A stretch of DNA of 32,104 bases from Bacillus sp. IITD106 (GTDB taxonomy: Bacteria > Bacillota > Bacilli > Bacillales > Bacillaceae_C). The notes below the pieces were generated by a model, which saw nothing but the letters and a program-made list of their open reading frames with translations, was not told the DNA's origin and made no database searches. Shown one piece after another: positions 1 through 8,643 of the stretch. Positions within the stretch are counted from its first letter, which is position 1; each line of letters starts with the position of its first letter. The DNA lies in contig NZ_JAIAZY010000046.1 of NCBI RefSeq assembly GCF_019459225.1, positions 1 through 32,104 of the forward strand, in the 5' to 3' direction. Position numbers and translations under genes: made by a program.

Positions 1-140
1 TTGTGATAAACGCATGAGTTCTTGTACGATTCAAGCCGAATCGCACAGCAATTGTGATAAACGCACGAGTTCTTGTACGATTCAAGATCAATTGCTCAGC
101 AATTGGAACAAACGCAGTGTTCTTGTGTGATTCGGACTCT
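1..140 (+). repeat. 51-bp tandem repeat array (window-truncated)
   Basis: Three head-to-tail units start at 1, 52 and 103, so the period is exactly 51 bp. Units 1 and 2 share the blocks GATAAACGCA, GAGTTCTTGTACGATTCAAG and CAGCAA; unit 3 is more diverged and fades after about 136. Unit 1 contains the inverted repeat CGATTC/GAATCG and unit 2 contains CAATTGC/GCAATTG. One frame is open through the array and would give a 17-residue periodic peptide beginning at an ATG at 14, but it has no ribosome binding site and ends at a TGA near 136, so I do not call it a gene. The array may extend left of the window. Confidence 0.8.
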
Positions 141-159
141 ATCCGGCATATGGTATCAA

Positions 160-235
160 TTATAGTCAAAGAGCGGACTTTTTTTGCCTCAGAACATTTG
201 CTTGTCGCCCCTGGGCAAGCGCCTTCCGCTTTTCT
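160..235 (+). repeat. Short-type intergenic repeat, 3' part only
   Basis: This matches the right part of the complete short-type elements at 12770-12890 and 27069-27191. It has an AGTC/GACT apical stem, a T-run, the constant block CAGAACATTTGCTTGTC and the right end GCGCCTTCCGCTTTTCT. The left arms are not recognisable, so the outer stem cannot form. It directly abuts the long-type copy at 242. Confidence 0.7.
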
Positions 236-241
236 ATGATT

Positions 242-392
242 GTCTAGTTCCAGCGCCTATCGACTAGAAAACTTCTTGTCCTTTCCCTCCGATAAGTCAA
301 CATCGATTCGCCAAACGGCTCATTGTGTTTCCTTTATCTCAGTCCAAGGCCCTGAAGTTTTTACGTCGATGAACAGGCGCTTCCGCTTTTCT
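242..392 (+). repeat. Long-type intergenic repeat
   Basis: The left end GTCTAGTTCCAGCGCCTA and right end AGGCGCTTCCGCTTTTC enclose about 150 bp. The inner block around CGATAAGTCAACATCG and the block GTGTTTCCTTTATCTC are shared with the inverted copy at 23701-23911; the first is also in the partial copy at 26995-27066. The end arms AGCGCCT and AGGCGCT are complementary. No ORF is contained. Confidence 0.7.
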
Positions 393-428
393 ATATTATG
401 AAGATTTTTCATACATTTTCTCGATTTC

Positions 429-457
429 TTGAAAAAAAGCGGTAATTAAGATATATT
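429..457 (+). promoter_or_regulatory. glmU promoter (sigma-A type)
   Basis: TTGAAA at 429-434, a 17-bp spacer and TATATT at 452-457 form a good vegetative promoter. Transcription would begin near 464. That is downstream of the first in-frame ATG at 462 and supports translation from the ATG at 492. Confidence 0.65.
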
Positions 458-491
458 CATTATGGAAAAAAAGGTTATTGGGGGCCCGTTT

Positions 492-1865
492 ATGACAAAA
501 AGATTCGCTGTAATATTGGCTGCTGGCCAAGGAACACGTATGAAGTCAAAATTATATAAAGTACTTCATCAAGTCTGTGGAAAGCCAATGGTAGAGCACG
601 TTTTGGACAATATTTCAAACGTGAACGCCGACAAAATCGTAACGGTTGTAGGCCATGGGGCGGAGCTTGTAAAAACTAGCTTGGAAGGAAAAAGCGAGTT
701 TGTTCTACAAGAAGAACAGCTTGGAACTGCCCACGCAGTCATGCAGGCGAAGGAAGTGCTAGGCAATCAGAACGGAACCACTCTTGTCATATGCGGCGAC
801 ACACCTCTTATTACAGCTGAAACGATGGAAGCGTTGATTAAGCTGCATGAAACGGAAAAAGCAGCGGCAACTATCTTAACAGCTTTCACAGATAGACCTG
901 ACGGCTATGGCAGGGTGATTCGCAATTCTAATGGAACTGTGGAAAAAAGCGTTGAACATAAAGATGCAAATGAAGAAGAACGGAAAGTGAAGGAAATCAA
1001 TACAGGAACGTATTGTTTTGATAATCAAGCATTGTTTGAAGCACTTGAAGAAGTTTCAAACGACAATGTACAAGGAGAATATTACCTTCCTGATGTGATT
1101 GAAATATTAAAAACAAAGGGAAAAAGTGTCTTTGCCTTTCAAACATCTAATTTTGATGAAACGATGGGAATCAATGACCGTGTAGCGCTTGCCGAAGCGG
1201 AAAGGCTTATGAGAAATAGAATTAATACTCTTCATATGCAAAATGGCGTTACGATCATCGATCCAACAAATACGTATATTGATTCGGATGTAAAAATTGG
1301 GAAGGATACCATTATTCTTCCTGGTACTATCATTAAAGGACAAACGGTTATAGGCGAGGATTGTCAAATTGGACCAAACAGTGAACTCGTTAATGCCCAA
1401 ATTGCATCTGAAACAGTCGTTAGACAATCTGTCGTTCACGATAGTTTGGTAGGATCGAAAGTACAAATTGGACCTTTTGCACATATTCGACCAGAATCTA
1501 ATATTCATGATGATGTAAAAGTTGGAAACTTTGTAGAAATTAAGAAAGCTGAAATCGGACAAGGAAGTAAAGCCTCCCATTTAAGTTATATTGGGGATGC
1601 TGAGGTTGGATCTAATGTAAATCTTGGCTGCGGTTCGATTACGGTTAATTATAATGGTAAAAACAAATTTTTAACGAAAATAGAAGACAATGTGTTTGTT
1701 GGCTGTAACTCTAATCTTGTTGCACCTGTAACAATCGGAGAGGGCGCTTATATCGCCGCAGGTTCAACCATAACAAAAGATGTACCGGGAGAATCTTTGT
1801 CCATCGCGCGCGCCAGGCAGGTTAATAAAGAAAATTACGTCAAGAAACTAAATTTGAAAAACTAA
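492..1865 (+). CDS. glmU: Bifunctional UDP-GlcNAc pyrophosphorylase / glucosamine-1-phosphate acetyltransferase
   Basis: GlmU makes UDP-N-acetylglucosamine, the precursor of peptidoglycan and teichoic acids, by acetylating glucosamine-1-phosphate and then transferring UMP; it is cytoplasmic and trimeric. The 457-residue protein matches the B. subtilis length (456). The N-terminal Rossmann-like uridyltransferase domain (about 1-230) opens with [11 protein letters not shown] at residues 9-19. The left-handed beta-helix acetyltransferase domain (about 250-457) shows hexapeptide repeats and the active-site region [17 protein letters not shown] chose the ATG at 492 because GGGGG at 480-484 gives 7-base spacing, the family starts here, and the promoter would place the RNA start beyond the ATG at 462. 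prs follows after 14 bases with its own ribosome binding site, so the two are probably cotranscribed, as in B. subtilis. Confidence 0.97.
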   Translation: MTKRFAVILAAGQGTRMKSKLYKVLHQVCGKPMVEHVLDNISNVNADKIVTVVGHGAELVKTSLEGKSEFVLQEEQLGTAHAVMQAKEVLGNQNGTTLVICGDTPLITAETMEALIKLHETEKAAATILTAFTDRPDGYGRVIRNSNGTVEKSVEHKDANEEERKVKEINTGTYCFDNQALFEALEEVSNDNVQGEYYLPDVIEILKTKGKSVFAFQTSNFDETMGINDRVALAEAERLMRNRINTLHMQNGVTIIDPTNTYIDSDVKIGKDTIILPGTIIKGQTVIGEDCQIGPNSELVNAQIASETVVRQSVVHDSLVGSKVQIGPFAHIRPESNIHDDVKVGNFVEIKKAEIGQGSKASHLSYIGDAEVGSNVNLGCGSITVNYNGKNKFLTKIEDNVFVGCNSNLVAPVTIGEGAYIAAGSTITKDVPGESLSIARARQVNKENYVKKLNLKN

Positions 1866-1879
1866 TATGGAGGTTCAAC

Positions 1880-2839
1880 ATGTCAAATCAATATCTTGAC
1901 CCTAGCTTGAAAATATTCTCATTAAGTTCTAATCGTGCTTTGGCGCAAGAAATTGCTAAATTTATCGGTCTTGAACTTGGTAAATGTTCCGTCAATAGAT
2001 TCAGCGATGGAGAAATTCAAATTAATATTGAGGAAAGTATCCGTGGCTGCGATGTGTATGTTGTTCAGTCAACAAGTGATCCTGTAAATGATCATTTAAT
2101 GGAACTCCTCATTATGATTGATGCATTAAAACGTGCTTCAGCTAAAACGATTAATTTAGTCGTGCCTTATTATGGTTACGCTCGTCAAGATCGCAAAGCG
2201 AGAGCTCGTGAACCAATCACAGCGAAGCTCGTAGCTAATCTTATTGAAACAGCTGGGGCCACACGGATGATTAATCTTGACCTCCACGCACCACAGATCC
2301 AAGGGTTTTTTGATATCCCTAACGACCATTTAATGGGTGTTCCTATTTTAGGGGAATATTTTAAATCAAAAAATTTATATAAAGACGATATCGTAATTGT
2401 TTCGCCTGATCATGGCGGTGTTACGCGCGCTAGAAGATTAGCAGATCGTTTAAAAGCACCAATTGCTATTATTGATAAACGCCGTCCGCGTCCAAATGTG
2501 GCGGAAGTGATGAATATCGTTGGTAATGTTGATGGAAAAATTGCGATATTAATCGATGATATTATTGATACAGCGGGTACGATTACACTTGCGGCCAATG
2601 CCCTTACTGAGAGTGGAGCTAAGGAAGTGTATGCATGCTGTACACATCCGGTTCTATCAGGTCCTGCTATTGAAAGGATTCAAAATTCCAATATTAAAGA
2701 GCTAATTGTCACGAACTCAATCGTACTTCCAGAAGAAAAGAAAATTTCTAAAATTAAAGAACTCTCCGTAGCACCTTTATTAGGAGAAGCGATTATTCGA
2801 GTTCACGAAAATCAATCAGTAAGTACATTGTTTGATTAA
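1880..2839 (+). CDS. prs: Ribose-phosphate pyrophosphokinase (PRPP synthetase)
   Basis: Prs converts ribose-5-phosphate and ATP to PRPP, which feeds purine, pyrimidine, histidine, tryptophan and NAD synthesis; here it also supplies Hpt, encoded downstream. The protein has 319 residues (B. subtilis about 317). Visible class I motifs are the ATP-binding stretch [11 protein letters not shown], the [15 protein letters not shown] loop, and the PRPP loop [12 protein letters not shown] near residues 217-228. A GGAGG at 1869-1873 sits 6 bases before the ATG. It follows glmU by 14 bases and ends at a strong intrinsic terminator, so glmU-prs looks like one unit, with ctc starting its own transcript. 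Confidence 0.98.
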   Translation: MSNQYLDPSLKIFSLSSNRALAQEIAKFIGLELGKCSVNRFSDGEIQINIEESIRGCDVYVVQSTSDPVNDHLMELLIMIDALKRASAKTINLVVPYYGYARQDRKARAREPITAKLVANLIETAGATRMINLDLHAPQIQGFFDIPNDHLMGVPILGEYFKSKNLYKDDIVIVSPDHGGVTRARRLADRLKAPIAIIDKRRPRPNVAEVMNIVGNVDGKIAILIDDIIDTAGTITLAANALTESGAKEVYACCTHPVLSGPAIERIQNSNIKELIVTNSIVLPEEKKISKIKELSVAPLLGEAIIRVHENQSVSTLFD

Positions 2840-2844
2840 AAATA

Positions 2845-2876
2845 TAAAAAGACATCGGAATCTCCGGTGTCTTTTT
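2845..2876 (+). terminator. Intrinsic terminator after prs
   Basis: AGACATCGGA and TCCGGTGTCT pair with one T-G wobble over a 3-base loop, and a T-run follows. Confidence 0.85.
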
Positions 2877-2923
2877 GCATTCAGCAATGTAATAATCTAC
2901 CTGTATTTTTCTTATCATTAGAA

Positions 2924-2949
2924 GTTTATTTTTCTTTATGTTAGGGTAT
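2924..2949 (+). promoter_or_regulatory. Sigma-B general-stress promoter of ctc
   Basis: GTTTAT at 2924-2929, a 14-bp spacer and GGGTAT at 2944-2949 match the sigma-B consensus (GTTTAA, 13-15 bp, GGGTAT). In B. subtilis ctc is a classical sigma-B gene, so position and gene identity support the call. The RNA start would fall near 2956-2958, at the upstream in-frame ATG of 2958, which argues for the later start at 2994. Confidence 0.8.
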
Positions 2950-2993
2950 TAATAGAGATGCATTACATATTAGGGAGAGGGAGTGTCATACTT

Positions 2994-3629
2994 ATGAGTA
3001 CAGTACTAGAAGCAAAAAGCCGTACGAATGGGAAGCGTTCACAGTTGACTGCCATTCGCAGGCAAGGTAATATACCAGCAGTAGTTTACGGGTACCAGGT
3101 TGAAAATACCCCAATTTCTGTAGACGGTGCCGATTTTATGAAAACAATGAGAGAAGTCGGAAGAAATGGTGTTATCTCTCTAGATCTTGAAGGAAAAAAA
3201 ATAAATGTTATTTTACATGAATATCAAGAAGATTCATTGAAAAATAATATCGTTCATGCTGATTTTCTTGCGATTGATTTAAATCAAGAGATTGAAGCCA
3301 ATGTAAGGGTGGAATTATCAGAAGACTCTCAGGGCGTCAAGGAAGGTGGAGTTCTCCAAGTTTTGCTGCATGAACTTTCCGTAACGGCTGTCCCTGATGA
3401 GATTCCGGAAGTCATCCAGATTGATATTACGAACTTAAACATTGGAGAATCGATAACTGTTGGAGAAATTCGTGGAAATGTATCTTGCACCATTAATCAC
3501 GAAGATGATGAGCCGATTGCGAATATCCAACCTCCACGCACGCAGGAAGAAGATCCAGATGGAGGAGTTCGAGAAGAGGACCCGCCTGAAAATAGCAACG
3601 ACGATAAAGCTGAAGGTGAAGATGAATAA
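2994..3629 (+). CDS. ctc: General stress protein Ctc, ribosomal protein bL25 family
   Basis: Ctc is the Bacillus member of the L25/TL5 family. It binds 5S rRNA on the large ribosomal subunit and is induced by general stress. The 211-residue product has the N-terminal L25 beta-barrel (about 1-95, with GNIPAVVYGY and LHEYQ.D), the TL5-type C-terminal domain (about 96-185, with VKEGGVLQ, LHELSVTA and INH.DDE), and a very acidic disordered tail of about 30 residues. The tail varies in length in this family. The upstream ATG at 2958 lies at the predicted RNA start, and the purine-rich GGGAGAGGGAG before 2994 serves as ribosome binding site. Monocistronic context: terminators lie on both sides and the sigma-B promoter is immediately upstream. 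Confidence 0.95.
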   Translation: MSTVLEAKSRTNGKRSQLTAIRRQGNIPAVVYGYQVENTPISVDGADFMKTMREVGRNGVISLDLEGKKINVILHEYQEDSLKNNIVHADFLAIDLNQEIEANVRVELSEDSQGVKEGGVLQVLLHELSVTAVPDEIPEVIQIDITNLNIGESITVGEIRGNVSCTINHEDDEPIANIQPPRTQEEDPDGGVREEDPPENSNDDKAEGEDE

Positions 3630-3639
3630 TTATAATTTA

Positions 3640-3669
3640 AGCGCAGCCGGGATGGTTGCGCTTTTGTTT
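3640..3669 (+). terminator. Intrinsic terminator after ctc
   Basis: AGCGCAGCC at 3640-3648 pairs with GGTTGCGCT at 3654-3662 (one G-T), followed by TTTTGTTT. The tail of this terminator is repeated exactly at 3904-3921. Confidence 0.75.
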
Positions 3670-3921
3670 CCGTCTAGAGCAAACAGCCAGTGGCTAGCAC
3701 ACCGTCTGTGTCCATTATCCACTTTATATTGGACATATCTTCATAATGCGTTCGTTGATTGTCCAATATCGGCTTTATTTTGGACAGATAGCCTTAATTC
3801 CTTAATACAATGTCCAATATCTACTTAATATTGGACATAACTTCATAATGCGTTCGTTCTATGTCACTCATTAATAAACGGATCTTCTTAGTTCTTACAT
3901 CATTTGCGCTTTTGTTTCCGT
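3656..3921. repeat. 18-bp direct repeats flanking the ctc-pth spacer
   Basis: TTGCGCTTTTGTTTCCGT occurs exactly at 3656-3673 and again at 3904-3921, 248 bp apart. The two copies bracket the 51-bp tandem array. The same core, TTGCGCTTTTGTTTC, is found inverted at the end of the long-type element beside ftsH (23696-23710), so it is probably an end module of that repeat family. Confidence 0.75.
3709..3870 (-). repeat. 51-bp tandem hairpin repeat array between ctc and pth
   Basis: Units begin with TGTC at 3709, 3760, 3811 and 3862, an exact 51-bp period; the last is a remnant. Units 2 and 3 each hold an inverted repeat of the form TGTCCAATAT/ATATTGGACA, and units 1 and 3 continue with CTTCATAATGCGTTCGTT. 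Read on the minus strand this gives AACGAACGCATTATGAAG, echoing the AAACGCA box of the array at 1-140. I see no gene in the 347-base ctc-pth spacer. Confidence 0.8.
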
Positions 3922-3976
3922 TTTAGCAATTATCACGTATAATAATATGAAACAGGTGTAGCTTGGGGTGTTTGGG

Positions 3977-4537
3977 ATGAAATTAATTGTAGGATTAGGG
4001 AATCCCGGTCTTTCTTATAAAAAAACTCGTCATAATATCGGTTTTGTTATTGTGGACGAGTTAGCGAAAAGGTTAGGGACTACTTTATCTGAAAAAAAGT
4101 TTAATGGAATTTATTCTGTCGTTCATAAAAATGGAGAAAAGGTTATTTTACTTAAACCTTTGACATATATGAATTTATCGGGAGAAAGTATCCGTCCGCT
4201 TATGGACTACTATGACATCCCGGTGGAAAATTTACTCGTCATATACGATGATCTTGATTTGCCAGTTGGAAAAATTCGACTAAGGCAAAAAGGCAGCGCC
4301 GGCGGACATAATGGAATGAAGTCTACGATAACGAATCTCGGTACTCAAGATTTCAAACGGATACGAGTAGGAATCGATCGTCCTCCAGTTGGTATGACAG
4401 TACCTGATTATGTCTTAAGTAAATTTCGCAAAGAAGAGAAGGAAGAAATACAAGCGGTCGTTGAAAAATGTGTGGATGCATGCGAAGAGTGGTTGGATAA
4501 GCCTTTTTTAGAAGTCATGAACCAATTTAATGGGTAG
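3977..4537 (+). CDS. pth: Peptidyl-tRNA hydrolase
   Basis: Pth hydrolyses the ester bond of peptidyl-tRNAs that drop off ribosomes and so recycles tRNA; in B. subtilis the gene is also called spoVC because a mutation blocks spore coat formation. The 186-residue protein starts MKLIVGLGNPG. The catalytic residues by homology are N9 and H19 (TRHNIGF), the aspartate in IYDDLDLP and the asparagine in GSAGGHNGM, all present. I chose the ATG at 3977, with GGGG 9 bases upstream, because family members start with this beta strand; a GTG at 3968 would add three residues. A TATAAT at 3938-3943 could be its -10 box, but the -35 is poor. Confidence 0.96.
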   Translation: MKLIVGLGNPGLSYKKTRHNIGFVIVDELAKRLGTTLSEKKFNGIYSVVHKNGEKVILLKPLTYMNLSGESIRPLMDYYDIPVENLLVIYDDLDLPVGKIRLRQKGSAGGHNGMKSTITNLGTQDFKRIRVGIDRPPVGMTVPDYVLSKFRKEEKEEIQAVVEKCVDACEEWLDKPFLEVMNQFNG

Positions 4538-4555
4538 TGATGAATAACTCCTTAT

Positions 4556-4587
4556 AAAGGTGTTCATACTATGAACGGATTCCTTTT
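4556..4587 (+). terminator. Possible terminator between pth and fin
   Basis: GTTCATA and TATGAAC pair perfectly around a single C, and AAAGG/CCTTT can extend the hairpin. A short T-run at 4584-4587 ends it. It is weaker than the other terminators here and could instead be a regulatory site for fin. Confidence 0.4.
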
Positions 4588-4603
4588 GTGAGGAGGGCTT
4601 ATT

Positions 4604-4834
4604 ATACCTATTCATTATTATTGCCGCCATTGTTCTACAAAAATGGGTACGATTGATGATACCGTTTTAAACGAAGAACAACTTGGCATTCATACATTAA
4701 CGAATGAGGAAAAACAAGATATGGTTTCGTATGGGTCAGATGGAGATATTCATATTCAATCGATATGTGACGATTGCCATGAAGCATTTAAAAAGAATCC
4801 TGACTTGCATCAATATGATTATCTTATCCATTAA
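4604..4834 (+). CDS. fin: Anti-sigma-F factor Fin
   Basis: Fin is a small zinc-binding anti-sigma factor made in the forespore that inhibits sigma-F and helps the switch to sigma-G. The reading frame encodes (M)PIHYYCRHC at its N terminus and a second pair, CDDC, near residues 55-58, the two CxxC halves of the zinc site. The frame has a TGA at 4589-4591 and no ATG, GTG or TTG before the first CxxC. The next ATG, at 4643, would delete that motif. A strong AGGAGGG at 4591-4597 fits initiation at ATA 4604 (76 residues, the length I recall for B. subtilis Fin) or ATT 4601. A terminator follows directly. Identity is firm; the start is inferred. Confidence 0.88.
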   Translation: MPIHYYCRHCSTKMGTIDDTVLNEEQLGIHTLTNEEKQDMVSYGSDGDIHIQSICDDCHEAFKKNPDLHQYDYLIH

Positions 4835-4837
4835 AGA

Positions 4838-4866
4838 GCTTTGGACGGAAATCCAAAGCATTTTTC
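4838..4866 (+). terminator. Intrinsic terminator after fin
   Basis: GCTTTGGA at 4838-4845 pairs perfectly with TCCAAAGC at 4852-4859 over a 6-base loop, followed by ATTTTT. Confidence 0.85.
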
Positions 4867-4868
4867 CA

Positions 4869-4896
4869 TTGGAATATAAAACACCCCATCTATAAA
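4869..4896 (+). promoter_or_regulatory. Candidate mfd promoter
   Basis: TTGGAA at 4869-4874, a 16-bp spacer and TATAAA at 4891-4896 resemble a sigma-A promoter. It lies just after the fin terminator and about 65 bases before mfd. Confidence 0.45.
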
Positions 4897-4961
4897 AAGA
4901 ATAAGATAGAGTACAAGTTAACCTCTTAAATAACTTCCTATTCTATGAAGAGGAGATAAAT

Positions 4962-7900
4962 ATGCAAGGCATTAAAAACTTAATTATAGAGCAAAATGAA
5001 ATACAATCGATTCTTTCTGGAATTGAAGAAAATCTGCGGGAACAATTGATAGCTGGATTATCTGGCTCAGCAAGAGCAGCATTCATTGCAGCTGCAGCAG
5101 AAAAAACCGGAAAATCGATCATCGTTATTACCCATAATCTTTTGCAAGCTCAAAAACTTCATGAGGATCTCGCTCAATTTATGGATGAAGATGAGCTCTT
5201 TCTTTATCCTGCCAATGAATTGATTGCTGCAGAACTGAGTATCGCAAGCCCGGAGCTGCGCGCCCAGCGAATTGAAGCGCTTAATTATATGGTCTCGGGT
5301 CGTCGCGGTGTTTTTGTCGTTCCGATCGCTAGTTTACGAAAAATACTGCCGCCACCATCAATATGGCAAGAATATCAACTGCATATTGAATTGGGGCAAG
5401 ACTTAGATCTTGAAAATGATTTGTTGAAGTTTGTGCAAATGGGATATAGCAGAACAGACATGGTCAGCGCACCAGGTGAATTTAGTGTGCGCGGAGGAAT
5501 ACTAGATATTTATCCGCTTACGGAAACCGATCCCATTCGCATCGAGCTTTTTGATACAGAAGTTGATTCCATTCGAACTTTTTCTCTTGAGGACCAACGT
5601 TCGAAAGATAAAAGAAAAAGTGTAGTGATTGGTCCAGCCACCGAATCACCGGTAAATCATAATCAATTGGCAAAAATAGTTGATCAAATTGAAGCCGGAC
5701 TTTCACGTTCATTAAAAAAACTCAGAAGTGAAAAAGCAAAGGAGCTTTTATCCGAAAATATTGGTTATGAGATAGAACAACTTCGCAATGGTCAAAAGCC
5801 CGAGCAATTTTATAAATATATATCATACGCCTATGAGCCTTCTGCAAGTTTACTAGATTATCTTTCTGATAACGGGTTATTAATCTTTGATGAATTAAGC
5901 CGTATCCAGGAAATGAATGAAAGACTTGAAAAGGAAGAAGCTGAATGGTATACGTCCTTGCTTGAACATGGGGAAATCATTCACGATCTGGCCGTGTCGA
6001 ATCCATTTTCTCAGCTATTGACTAAACATCATTTTCCAAAAGTGTATTTATCCTTATTTATGAGGCATATTCCGAATACGAGTCCGCAAAATATAGCCAA
6101 TGTTCCTTGTAAACTCATGCAAAATTTCCATGGTCAAATGCATTTGCTTAAAGGTGAGGTGGAGCGCTGGCAAAAAAATCGCTATTCTATTATTTTTCTT
6201 GCTCCAAATGCTGAGCGGGCAAAGAAATTACAATCTGTTTTATATGACTATGAAATTGAAGCATCGAATGTAAAAGATGATGCTCATCCTGTCTCTGGAA
6301 TTCAAATTATTCAAGGTTCATTGAATTCAGGCTTTGAGCTGCCATTGGCAAAAATGGCTGTCATAACAGAAGAAGAAATTTTTAATAAAAAAACCCGGAA
6401 ATCAAAGCGAAGGCAAAAACTTTCAAATGCCGAGCGGATTAAAAGCTATTCTGAATTGCAGGTCGGCGATTATGTTGTCCACGTCAATCATGGAATAGGA
6501 AAGTATCTAGGAATTGAAACCTTATTAATCAATGGTGTGCATAAAGATTATTTACATCTTAGATATCAAGCAAACGATAAGCTGTATGTGCCAGTTGAAC
6601 AAATAGATCTCGTTCAAAAGTATGTAGGCTCTGAAGGAAAGGAGCCAAAGGTTTATAAATTAGGTGGAAGTGACTGGAAGCGTGTAAAGAAAAAGGTAGA
6701 GTCTTCGGTTAAGGATATCGCGGATGACTTGATTAAATTATACGCGGAAAGAGAAGCCGCCAAAGGGTATGCATTTTCCCCGGATAGCGATTTACAACGG
6801 GAACTCGAAGCGTCTTTTCCTTACCAAGAAACGGAGGATCAGCTCAGGTCCATTATAGAAATCAAACGAGATATGGAGAAAGAAAGGCCAATGGATCGCC
6901 TGCTTTGCGGGGATGTCGGTTATGGAAAAACAGAGGTAGCCATCCGCGCGGCGTTCAAAGCGATTATGGACGGAAAGCAGGTTGCTGTATTAGTGCCGAC
7001 CACCATTTTGGCGCAGCAGCATTTCGAAACGATTAAGGAGAGATTTCAAGATTATCCAATTAAAATTGGCTTGCTGAGCCGTTTTCGTTCAAGAAAACAG
7101 CAAACTGAAACGGCAAAAGGGTTAAAAAACGGTACGGTCGATCTTGTAATTGGTACCCATCGTCTTTTATCAAAAGATATTCAGTTTGCTGATCTAGGAC
7201 TATTAATTGTCGATGAAGAGCAGCGTTTTGGAGTGACACATAAAGAAAAAATCAAGCAGTTAAAAGCAAATATTGACGTGTTGACATTGACGGCAACGCC
7301 AATTCCAAGGACCCTTCATATGTCGATGTTAGGCGTTCGGGATTTATCCGTCATTGAAACGCCGCCGGAAAATCGTTTCCCTGTGCAAACTTACGTAATG
7401 GAATATAATGGTGCACTCGTAAAGGAATCTATTGAGCGTGAGCTGGCAAGGGGCGGTCAAGTTTACTTCCTTTATAACCGAGTTGAAGATATCGAAAGAA
7501 AAACAGAAGAGATTTCGATGCTCGTTCCTGACGCTCGGGTAGCGTATGCACATGGGCAAATGACTGAATCTGAGTTGGAATCGGTTATCCTAAGTTTTCT
7601 TGATGGAGAATTTGATGTACTTGTGACGACGACGATTATAGAAACGGGTGTTGATATCCCGAATGTGAACACATTGATTGTCCATGATGCCGATCGAATG
7701 GGACTTTCTCAACTTTATCAATTAAGAGGACGGGTTGGCCGCTCCAATCGTATTGCGTATGCTTATTTCACATATAGACGAAACAAAGTTCTCACAGAAG
7801 TGGCTGAAAAAAGATTGCAGGCCATTAAAGAATTTACAGAGCTTGGTTCCGGTTTTAAAATTGCGATGCGCGATTTGTCGATAAGAGGTGCTGGTAACTT

Positions 7901-8474
7901 ACTTGGCGCCCAACAACACGGTTTTATTGATTCCGTCGGGTTTGATTTATATTCTCAGATGCTTAAGGATGCAATCGATGAACGAAAAGGAACGATACAT
8001 GAGCAAAGTGCACCTGCCTTTGAAGTGGAGCTTGAATTAGATGCCTATATTCCGGATTCCTATATTGGCGATGGTTATCAGAAAATAGAAATGTACAAAC
8101 GCTTTAGGAATATTGATTCTTTGGAAGAGCTGCAAGAATTGCAAGATGAAATGATTGATCGTTTCGGCGACTATCCGGAACAAGTCGGCTATTTATTTAC
8201 GGTTGCTGAAATGAAAGTGTATGCCCGTCATGCGAAGCTTGAGCTTATTAAGCAATCGAAGTCCGAGATATCCATTTTTATGTCGGAAGAAGGTACAAAA
8301 GAAATAGACGGAACAAAGGTCTTTGCAATATGCAATCGACATGGTCGGATGGTTGGCCTCGGGATGGATGGTTCACGGTTAAAAATTACAATCCAACTAA
8401 ATCGATTGCAAACGAAAGAATGGTTAACAATTGCAACAGAGATTATGAAAGATTTGGGAAGTGCCAAAAAGTAA
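4962..8474 (+). CDS. mfd: Transcription-repair coupling factor
   Basis: Mfd is an ATP-driven translocase that removes RNA polymerase stalled at DNA lesions and recruits UvrA for nucleotide excision repair. The 1170-residue protein is close to the B. subtilis length (1177). In order: a UvrB-like module (about 1-340, with [11 protein letters not shown] and [16 protein letters not shown]), the RNA-polymerase-interacting domain (about 490-570, with [14 protein letters not shown]), the RecG-like translocase with Walker [10 protein letters not shown] at 650-658, DEEQ box near 751-754, TATPIPRT and QLRGRVGRS, and the C-terminal UvrA-contact domain (about 1000-1170). GAGGAG lies 8-10 bases before the ATG. 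The key motifs look intact. Confidence 0.98.
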   Translation: MQGIKNLIIEQNEIQSILSGIEENLREQLIAGLSGSARAAFIAAAAEKTGKSIIVITHNLLQAQKLHEDLAQFMDEDELFLYPANELIAAELSIASPELRAQRIEALNYMVSGRRGVFVVPIASLRKILPPPSIWQEYQLHIELGQDLDLENDLLKFVQMGYSRTDMVSAPGEFSVRGGILDIYPLTETDPIRIELFDTEVDSIRTFSLEDQRSKDKRKSVVIGPATESPVNHNQLAKIVDQIEAGLSRSLKKLRSEKAKELLSENIGYEIEQLRNGQKPEQFYKYISYAYEPSASLLDYLSDNGLLIFDELSRIQEMNERLEKEEAEWYTSLLEHGEIIHDLAVSNPFSQLLTKHHFPKVYLSLFMRHIPNTSPQNIANVPCKLMQNFHGQMHLLKGEVERWQKNRYSIIFLAPNAERAKKLQSVLYDYEIEASNVKDDAHPVSGIQIIQGSLNSGFELPLAKMAVITEEEIFNKKTRKSKRRQKLSNAERIKSYSELQVGDYVVHVNHGIGKYLGIETLLINGVHKDYLHLRYQANDKLYVPVEQIDLVQKYVGSEGKEPKVYKLGGSDWKRVKKKVESSVKDIADDLIKLYAEREAAKGYAFSPDSDLQRELEASFPYQETEDQLRSIIEIKRDMEKERPMDRLLCGDVGYGKTEVAIRAAFKAIMDGKQVAVLVPTTILAQQHFETIKERFQDYPIKIGLLSRFRSRKQQTETAKGLKNGTVDLVIGTHRLLSKDIQFADLGLLIVDEEQRFGVTHKEKIKQLKANIDVLTLTATPIPRTLHMSMLGVRDLSVIETPPENRFPVQTYVMEYNGALVKESIERELARGGQVYFLYNRVEDIERKTEEISMLVPDARVAYAHGQMTESELESVILSFLDGEFDVLVTTTIIETGVDIPNVNTLIVHDADRMGLSQLYQLRGRVGRSNRIAYAYFTYRRNKVLTEVAEKRLQAIKEFTELGSGFKIAMRDLSIRGAGNLLGAQQHGFIDSVGFDLYSQMLKDAIDERKGTIHEQSAPAFEVELELDAYIPDSYIGDGYQKIEMYKRFRNIDSLEELQELQDEMIDRFGDYPEQVGYLFTVAEMKVYARHAKLELIKQSKSEISIFMSEEGTKEIDGTKVFAICNRHGRMVGLGMDGSRLKITIQLNRLQTKEWLTIATEIMKDLGSAKK

Positions 8475-8499
8475 AAATTGCTTTCATCTTGAAAAAAAT

Positions 8500-8528
8500 G
8501 TATAGAACTCTCTAACTGAAAGATACTA
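8500..8528 (+). promoter_or_regulatory. Sigma-G-type promoter of spoVT
   Basis: GTATA at 8500-8504, a 17-bp spacer and GATACTA at 8522-8528 match the forespore sigma-G consensus (GYATR, 17-18 bp, CATAMTA) at all but one position. spoVT is a sigma-G gene in B. subtilis. The predicted leader is about 110 bases. Confidence 0.6.
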
Positions 8529-8643
8529 ATTTCAACAACCGATGGTAATGAATTGTAAAAACGGAAGCTTTTCTTTAAATTTAGGTGTTACATTAATCCG
8601 AAAGCTTACGTAAAATCATCTAGTGAAAGAGAGGCAACTTAGG

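Noticed and set aside
1-140. CRISPR array
   Set aside because: The 51-bp units are continuous tandem repeats without unique spacers, and no cas gene is present.
54-239. 61-codon open frame upstream of glmU
   Set aside because: It runs through the 51-bp array and a repeat remnant, has no ribosome binding site and no recognisable protein features.
462-491. Earlier ATG for glmU
   Set aside because: It lies at or before the predicted RNA start, has no ribosome binding site and adds ten residues not seen in the family.
1107-1580. 157-codon frame on the minus strand inside glmU
   Set aside because: It is antisense to a fully conserved gene, has no family features and no ribosome binding site; a coding shadow.
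3460-3828. 122-codon frame across the ctc end and spacer
   Set aside because: It overlaps ctc in another frame and continues into the tandem array; composition and context do not suggest a protein.
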